DNA of 64,000 nucleotides from Gemmatimonadota bacterium (GTDB lineage: Bacteria > Gemmatimonadota > Gemmatimonadetes > Gemmatimonadales > Gemmatimonadaceae): the NCBI GenBank assembly GCA_003134685.1, contig PLCA01000003.1, positions 186,001 through 250,000 of the forward strand, given 5' to 3'. The position numbers and the translations under genes were made by a program. Shown one piece after another: positions 59,315 to 64,000 of this stretch. The notes beneath the pieces are model-generated. The model saw only the letters and a list, made by a program, of their open reading frames with translations. It did not search any database and was not told where the DNA came from. How positions within the stretch are numbered: the stretch's first letter is position 1; each line of letters opens with the position of its first letter.

Positions 59315-60789
59315 TTGTTGATCAGATCAATGAGAAACTGTTGCACGCGTGGATCGCGCGACTGTCCAAGCCAGAAGATTGCCTTCTTCCGGAGTTCGGG
59401 ATCCTTCTCGCTCTTGGCAATGTCGAACAGCTTGTCCATCGCGGTCCGATCGCTCTGGCGCTGCGAGAGCACGAAGATGATCTGTTCGCGCATCTCGCTG
59501 TCGCCCATTCGGTCGTACAGCTTCGAGATTTCCGAGATCGCAACACCCGACTGACCCGCCCAGAAGAGCGCCTTCTTGCGCAGCTCGATGTCTTCCTTCG
59601 GATTGACGGCGATATTCATGAGCCACTGCTCGTTCCCGGCTCCCTTCTGTTGTGATAGAGAGAATAGGATCTTCTCCTTCAGATCCTCGTTTGTGAGCCG
59701 CGAATAGAGATTCCGCAGGAACTCCGTGTTCTCCGTCGAGCGCCGCTGGCCGAGCCAGAAGATTGCCTTCTCGCGCAGGTCGCTATTCTCGTTCTCACGC
59801 GCGGCGAAGTCCCGGAGGATCTGCGCTGCCCTCGGCTCGTTCTGCTGGGACAAAGCGAACAGCGCCTTGTCCTTGATGCTTTCGTCCCCATTGCCCTTGA
59901 GGATCTCATCCAGGAGTCCCGTAGATCCGGGCACCTGCGACAGCCAGAACACCGCCTGTTCGCGAGTTTCCTGGTCGGGGTCGCTGCGCGCGACATTCAT
60001 GAGAATGTTCGCCGTCTGGTCGGTTCTCTTCTGTGAGACCAGGAATACTGCCTTGCGACGCAACGCCACTGAGCAGGGGTCTCTGCGCGCGAGAACCTGC
60101 TGCAGAATCGGCATCGCGCGTTCGGGGTCCATCTGGATCAGCGCCATGATCGCCGCGATGCGGTCGTCGGTGCCCTCGTCCGCATCCGGAGAACAATCGC
60201 GGCCCTGCGACCCGGTTACCGGTGGGCGCGTCGGGCCAGGGTTTGTATCCCCACCCCCCTCTGCAATGCTCCCAATGGAGGCGGCGCACGACTCGTCGCC
60301 CCGTTTAGCCAGCTCGCCACACACGCGAATCTGGAGCAGCGCTCCGTCCTTTTTCGCGATTGCGGGGAAACGCTGGTTCAGCTGATTCAACCGGTCGCGC
60401 GCCGTCCTCAGATCGTCGTCACCACCACTGCGGTAGAGCGCGAACGCCTCGTAATAGAGTGCCTGTCCGGCGTATGCGGATTGTGGATACCGCTCGGGGA
60501 TCCGATGAAATATCTCCGCTGCGCGCTTGTAGTCACCACGCGAGAGCGCTTCACGCGCCAGCCGGTACAACGAATCTGCAGGGTCTGCTTTCGCCCACGG
60601 CTCGGGCGGGAGTGAAATGGCCTCCTGGTCGAGAGAGCCAAATGCCTCGCTGAGCTGCGCATCCGCGCTGGCCAGAGCGAGGGGGGCAACCGAAGAGTGG
60701 AAGGAATCGTGGCTGGCGGGAGATTGGCTGACTCCGAATCCCGCCGAGGAAATAATTGCTGCTGCCGTGAGTAGTGTTCTCATTGTCAT
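59311..60789 (-). CDS. Exported TPR and HEAT-repeat protein
   Basis: The ATG at 60789 (MTMRTLLTAAAI) is preceded by GAGG nine bases upstream and gives 492 residues with a signal peptide (about 1-22). A TPR-like pair of helices (YKRAAEIFHRIPERYPQSAYAGQALYYEA) spans about residues 75-130. From about 250 to the end are eight HEAT-type repeats, with cores alternating FLVSQ, FWLSQ, FALSQ, FWLGQ, FSLSQ, FWAGQ, FVLSQ, FWLGQ. The product is likely periplasmic. The upstream anti-sigma gene ends three bases before its TTG alternative start (60804). Confidence 0.85.
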   Translation of the reverse strand: MTMRTLLTAAAIISSAGFGVSQSPASHDSFHSSVAPLALASADAQLSEAFGSLDQEAISLPPEPWAKADPADSLYRLAREALSRGDYKRAAEIFHRIPERYPQSAYAGQALYYEAFALYRSGGDDDLRTARDRLNQLNQRFPAIAKKDGALLQIRVCGELAKRGDESCAASIGSIAEGGGDTNPGPTRPPVTGSQGRDCSPDADEGTDDRIAAIMALIQMDPERAMPILQQVLARRDPCSVALRRKAVFLVSQKRTDQTANILMNVARSDPDQETREQAVFWLSQVPGSTGLLDEILKGNGDESIKDKALFALSQQNEPRAAQILRDFAARENENSDLREKAIFWLGQRRSTENTEFLRNLYSRLTNEDLKEKILFSLSQQKGAGNEQWLMNIAVNPKEDIELRKKALFWAGQSGVAISEISKLYDRMGDSEMREQIIFVLSQRQSDRTAMDKLFDIAKSEKDPELRKKAIFWLGQSRDPRVQQFLIDLINK

Positions 60790-60800
60790 TGAAAGTGGCC

Positions 60801-61658
60801 TCAACTACCGCGCTGCGAGCCCGCGGGGATCGCGGTGCGCAGCCTCGTCATTACATGGTCGTGTTGCAAGGTCTTCTCGATCAGATCGCGATCCTGTGGC
60901 GTGCTTCCGGGCGATAGCTGGACGATCTGCACGAGCACGAGCTCGAGATCTTCCAGCAGCGGACGACGCTGCGAATCGTTGGCTACGGGAGAATCCAGTA
61001 ACAGGCGGGTGTTGCTCAAAAGCTGACGCGCCCATGATCCGAGCTGCGCGTCCATTTGCTGATCCGTCGCCGAGCGTGTTCTGAACGAAGTCAGAAGCGC
61101 CTCGGCCTCACTGAGATGCCGCACCGCCGTGAGCTGGTAGGCGGAGTTGGCAGCGGAATTGGTCGAAGGTCCGCTGAGCGCGACCTGGTTTCCGTTCCCG
61201 GTACGGTCCTTTTGCGAGTCGCGTCCGTTCGGGAGTGCTACACCTGGCGACGATGTCGTCAATCTGTCGCCCGTCGGCGTCAATGCAACGGCCGCCGGAT
61301 TTCCAGGTGCGACGCTGGCCGATGGCCCAGCGATCGAAGAAGAGGGCGAACCGGTCTTCGGCGCATTTGCCGCCGCTACCGAGGTTGGTGTGTTCGACGA
61401 AGCGCTCCACCGCCCGAGGCCGACACCGGTCGCAAGCAGGAGGACGGCTGCCGCCACCGCGCCCAGCCAGAGTCTCGAGCCGAATCTCCGCCCGGACGAT
61501 TTGCGCATCGGCGACCCTCCGCCGTACACGACACGCGGTCCCGCCGCGCGCTGTGCCTGGATCGCGCTCCACATGTCCTCGCGGGGAATACGAGCGGGCG
61601 GCACGTTGTAGCCTTGAGCCGACTTCTTCAGGAATTCCTCGAAGTTGTCTTCGGTCAT
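60801..61658 (-). CDS. Putative anti-sigma factor, single-pass membrane protein
   Basis: The ATG at 61658 (MTEDNFEEFLKKSAQGYN) overlaps the sigma-factor stop (ATGA). The 285-residue protein has a short N-terminal cytoplasmic region without a zinc-finger motif, a single membrane helix (about 66-84), a Ser/Pro/Ala/Thr-rich linker (90-150), and a helical periplasmic domain (180-270). Position next to an ECF sigma factor, topology and small cytoplasmic segment suggest an anti-sigma factor; the sequence family is not recognised. The ATG at 61667 is also possible. Confidence 0.75.
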   Translation of the reverse strand: MTEDNFEEFLKKSAQGYNVPPARIPREDMWSAIQAQRAAGPRVVYGGGSPMRKSSGRRFGSRLWLGAVAAAVLLLATGVGLGRWSASSNTPTSVAAANAPKTGSPSSSIAGPSASVAPGNPAAVALTPTGDRLTTSSPGVALPNGRDSQKDRTGNGNQVALSGPSTNSAANSAYQLTAVRHLSEAEALLTSFRTRSATDQQMDAQLGSWARQLLSNTRLLLDSPVANDSQRRPLLEDLELVLVQIVQLSPGSTPQDRDLIEKTLQHDHVMTRLRTAIPAGSQRGS

Positions 61659-62230
61659 GAAACCCACTCCGGTGCAAAATCCGCCAGCGCCACGCGCAAC
61701 TTGCTTCGTGCCTGGAAGAGGTGTGATTTCGAGGTCCCAATCGGAATGCTAAGCGTCCCGCTGATTTCCTCGTGTGTGTAACCCTCTACGTCGTGCATCA
61801 CGAATACCGCTCTGTATTTGTCCGCCAGCGCGTCGACAGCTCGCGCCAATCTCTCCTTCAGATCGGGATCGGCCTCCCTCCGCGTCACTCCGACCATCAA
61901 TCCTTCTTCCATTGGTGCCTCACGATTCCTGAGTCGCTTCGTCTTCCGTAACCCGTTCAGCGCCACCGAGACACCGATCGAATGAAGCCAGGTAGAGAGA
62001 GACGATTCGCCGCGAAAACTTCCAATCTTTTCAAACGCCCGGATGAACGTTGCCTGCGTGAAATCCCGCGCGAGCTCGTCATCACCCGCCAGACGAAACG
62101 CCAGCCGGTAAATGCGATCGACGTATGTCTCGTACAGCTCACGCTCGGCGGCGGCATCGCCGGCAACCACGCGCGTGATGAGTTGGGTATCGTTCACCGA
62201 GCTCCGAAACTCGTAGGCAGCCAGCTCCAT
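61655..62230 (-). CDS. ECF-type RNA polymerase sigma factor
   Basis: The 191-residue protein has sigma region 2 (LYETYVDRIYRLAFRLAGDDELARDFTQATFIRAFEKIGSFRGES-like helices, 30-90) and region 4 (LADKYRAVFVMHDVEGYTHEEISGTLSIPIGTSKSHLFQARSKLR-like helix-turn-helix, about 130-180). It has no region 1.1, 3 or long N-terminal extension. It heads an operon with a membrane anti-sigma protein and two exported HEAT-repeat proteins. Targets are unknown. Confidence 0.93.
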   Translation of the reverse strand: MELAAYEFRSSVNDTQLITRVVAGDAAAERELYETYVDRIYRLAFRLAGDDELARDFTQATFIRAFEKIGSFRGESSLSTWLHSIGVSVALNGLRKTKRLRNREAPMEEGLMVGVTRREADPDLKERLARAVDALADKYRAVFVMHDVEGYTHEEISGTLSIPIGTSKSHLFQARSKLRVALADFAPEWVS

Positions 62231-62520
62231 CGTCGACCTTCTGACAACCGTTGCCAGGAAAGGGTTGAGGCTCGCGCCTGGGCGTAGAGTTCGGGGCGCC
62301 TAGGAGGCATTCACAGAACCGAAGCAGGGAGCGACAAGCATAGCAGCTTTATAGCTAAGAGCTTTTCCGGTGACGTAAAGAGTCCGCCTCTCCAGCTTCG
62401 CGCGCACCTCGAACGCCTGTATGAACGCTCCCAGCCGACTAGCTTTGGTCGCTATCGGCTCCCTGCTTCAGTTCTGTGGATGTCAGCCGAGCGCCAACGT
62501 CTCGACGTGGAGAATTAGAG

Positions 62521-63495
62521 ATGAAGTACACCCAGCTGGGCCGCAGTGGACTCGAAGTCTCGCGTATCTGTCTCGGCTGCATGACTTACGGGACCCCGAA
62601 GTGGCGGCCGTGGATTCTCGACGAAGTCGATGCGCGGCCTTTTTACAAGAAAGCACTCGAGCTCGGCATTAACTTCTTCGACACGGCCGACATGTATTCG
62701 ATGGGCGTGAGCGAAGAGGTCACGGGACGCGCGCTCCGGGAGATGGCCAAGATGGATGAGATCGTCCTCGCGACCAAAGTCCATTTCCCGATGGGCGAAG
62801 GGCCGAACATGGGAGGGATCTCGCGCAAGCACATCGTGCAGGCTTGTGAGGCGAGTCTCCGCCGCCTGGGCGTCGAGACGATCGATCTCTACCAGATTCA
62901 CCGCTTCAAGAGCAGAGTGCCGATTGAAGAGACCCTCGCGGCGCTGGACCACCTCGTGCACCAGGGCAAGGTACGCTACATCGGAGCGAGCTCCGGGTAC
63001 GCGTGGCAGATGGCGCGCGCACTCAGCATTTCCGAGCGACGCGGTTGGGCGCGATTCATCTCGATGCAGAATCACTATAACCTCGTGTATAGGGAGGAAG
63101 AACGTGAGATGATTCCGCTCTGCCTCGAGGAAGGCGTCGGGGTCGTCCCCTGGTCGCCGCTGGCGCGAGGGCGACTCGCCCGCACCACGCCGTCGCCGGC
63201 CGAGGGGACAACGCGGGCCGACAGCGATACGTACGCCGTCGACCTCTATGACTCCCCCTCGGATTTGAAGGTGATCGAAGCCGTGCGCAGAGTGGCGACC
63301 GAACTTGGAGTCGCACCCTCCGAAGTGGCCCTGGCGTGGCTGCTGAAGAAACCGGGCGTCGCGGCCCCAATCGTCGGTGCCACCAAGATCGAGCATCTCG
63401 AGAGCGCGGTTCGCTCACTCGATGTCGCGCTGAGCGATGAGCACATCCGCGCAGTCGAGGAGCCGTACCAGCCGCACCCCGTGCGCGGTCACTGA
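62521..63495 (+). CDS. Aldo/keto reductase
   Basis: The 324-residue NADPH-dependent reductase has the family tetrad Asp54, Tyr59, Lys86 and His127, as in FFDTADMYS, LATKVHF and YQIHRF. The ATG at 62521 is preceded by the weak site TAGAG and gives the usual start MKYTQLGRSGLEVSRICLG. The ATG at 62476 adds 15 residues with no family match. The substrate is unknown, and similar enzymes are YajO-like or beta-subunit-like. The following DUF983 gene starts within ten bases. Confidence 0.93.
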   Translation: MKYTQLGRSGLEVSRICLGCMTYGTPKWRPWILDEVDARPFYKKALELGINFFDTADMYSMGVSEEVTGRALREMAKMDEIVLATKVHFPMGEGPNMGGISRKHIVQACEASLRRLGVETIDLYQIHRFKSRVPIEETLAALDHLVHQGKVRYIGASSGYAWQMARALSISERRGWARFISMQNHYNLVYREEEREMIPLCLEEGVGVVPWSPLARGRLARTTPSPAEGTTRADSDTYAVDLYDSPSDLKVIEAVRRVATELGVAPSEVALAWLLKKPGVAAPIVGATKIEHLESAVRSLDVALSDEHIRAVEEPYQPHPVRGH

Positions 63496-63502
63496 GATAG
63501 GC

Positions 63503-63919
63503 GTGGCTGACCCCGCGCATCCAGACATTTCGCGCCAGTCACCATGGCGCCTTCTAGGACGCGCGCTCCTGCTCCGATGTCCGAACTGTGGTTACGGCAG
63601 CCTGTTCACCGGATTCTTCGAGATGAAGGAGCGCTGCGGGCACTGCGGAATCCTGCTCGCGCGCGGTGAAGCGGATTATTTCATAGGCGCGTACACGCTC
63701 AACCTCATTGCGGTCGAGATACTGCTGGCGCTCGCATTCCTCGTGGTGGTGGTCGCCACGTGGCCCAATCCCCCCTGGAATGCGTTGCAATACGGCGGTG
63801 TCGTGCTGTCGATCCTTGGCGCCGTGTTTTGTTATCCGTTCGCCAAGACGACCTGGCTCGCGGTCGACTTGATCTTCCGCCCGCCGAACCGCGAGGATTT
63901 CATTACCCGCGTCAAATAG
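63503..63919 (+). CDS. DUF983 membrane protein with zinc ribbon
   Basis: From the GTG at 63503 the product is 138 residues: a Cys4 zinc ribbon (RCPNCGYGSLF and RCGHCGI) followed by two membrane segments (about 60-82 and 90-110). Family DUF983 has an unknown function. The longer start at 63437 lies inside the aldo/keto reductase gene and is unlikely. The right edge of the window, 63920-64000, shows no credible feature. Confidence 0.88.
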   Translation: MADPAHPDISRQSPWRLLGRALLLRCPNCGYGSLFTGFFEMKERCGHCGILLARGEADYFIGAYTLNLIAVEILLALAFLVVVVATWPNPPWNALQYGGVVLSILGAVFCYPFAKTTWLAVDLIFRPPNREDFITRVK

Positions 63920-64000
63920 CTGGAATCCTCTGGTCCCGAGTAGTCTCGGACGCTGATTGGTACGTACTACTCTCCGGCCCGATAATCCTCGGACGGCGAC

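Noticed and set aside
63920-64000. Gene at the right edge
   Set aside because: No frame with a credible start or family motif is visible in these 81 bases.

Overview
The window is about 64 kb of high-GC, densely coded chromosomal DNA. It looks like Gemmatimonadota, probably an environmental or metagenome-assembled genome. The reasons are: many secreted lipoproteins with Cys-x-Asp-Ser-type N-termini and family names recurrent in that phylum (HYR, LVIVD, PQQ-sugar-dehydrogenase-like, carboxypeptidase-regulatory-like); a serine/threonine kinase fused to a TolB-like domain and TPRs; HslUV; a PilMNOPQ pilus cluster; and an ECF sigma factor linked to HEAT-repeat proteins. This placement is inferred from gene content. 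There are no rRNA or tRNA genes, CRISPR arrays, insertion sequences or prophage.

Layout. 1-5.7 kb: a membrane protein cut by the left edge, with a structured leader RNA in front of it, then an unknown two-domain protein, a sigma-54 activator with a degenerate receiver, mogA, gcvT and a PNPOx-like protein. 5.8-14.4 kb: secreted proteins, argF, a conserved 50-residue protein, the kinase-TPR protein and DUF2784. 14.4-25.1 kb: a minus-strand housekeeping block aroC-aroK-smg-like-topA-trmFO-xerC, then a cytochrome b plus molybdopterin oxidoreductase pair, then hslV-hslU. The order topA-trmFO-xerC-hslV-hslU is the one known from Bacillota, here interrupted by the redox pair. 25.2-42.8 kb: a type IV pilus region on the minus strand with minor pilins (two sets), a large beta-propeller lipoprotein, pilQ-P-O-N-M, major pilin pilA and the pilR/pilS two-component system. 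42.8-56.3 kb: a CNNM/CBS transporter, an O-antigen-ligase-like TPR protein, hydrolases and peptidases, infA, a cold-shock protein, a PhzF-family protein, and surface or outer-membrane proteins. 56.5-58.4 kb: redox genes. 58.5-62.2 kb: an ECF sigma, putative anti-sigma and two HEAT-repeat genes. 62.5-64 kb: an aldo/keto reductase and DUF983.

The strongest discovery is at 56496-57113. A secreted AhpC/TSA-family peroxiredoxin has an in-frame TGA exactly where the peroxidatic cysteine belongs, and a SECIS-like stem-loop follows at the right distance. It is best read as a selenoprotein with no cysteine anywhere. It lies next to a TlpA-like thioredoxin and a CcdA/DsbD-like membrane protein. Other items worth checking are the roughly 200-nt structured RNA before the left-edge membrane protein, the ECF/anti-sigma/HEAT operon whose repeats strictly alternate Phe-Trp and Phe-nonTrp types, a hairpin-rich leader before pilM, palindromes upstream of pilA, and a terminator-ended transcript candidate upstream of the cold-shock gene.
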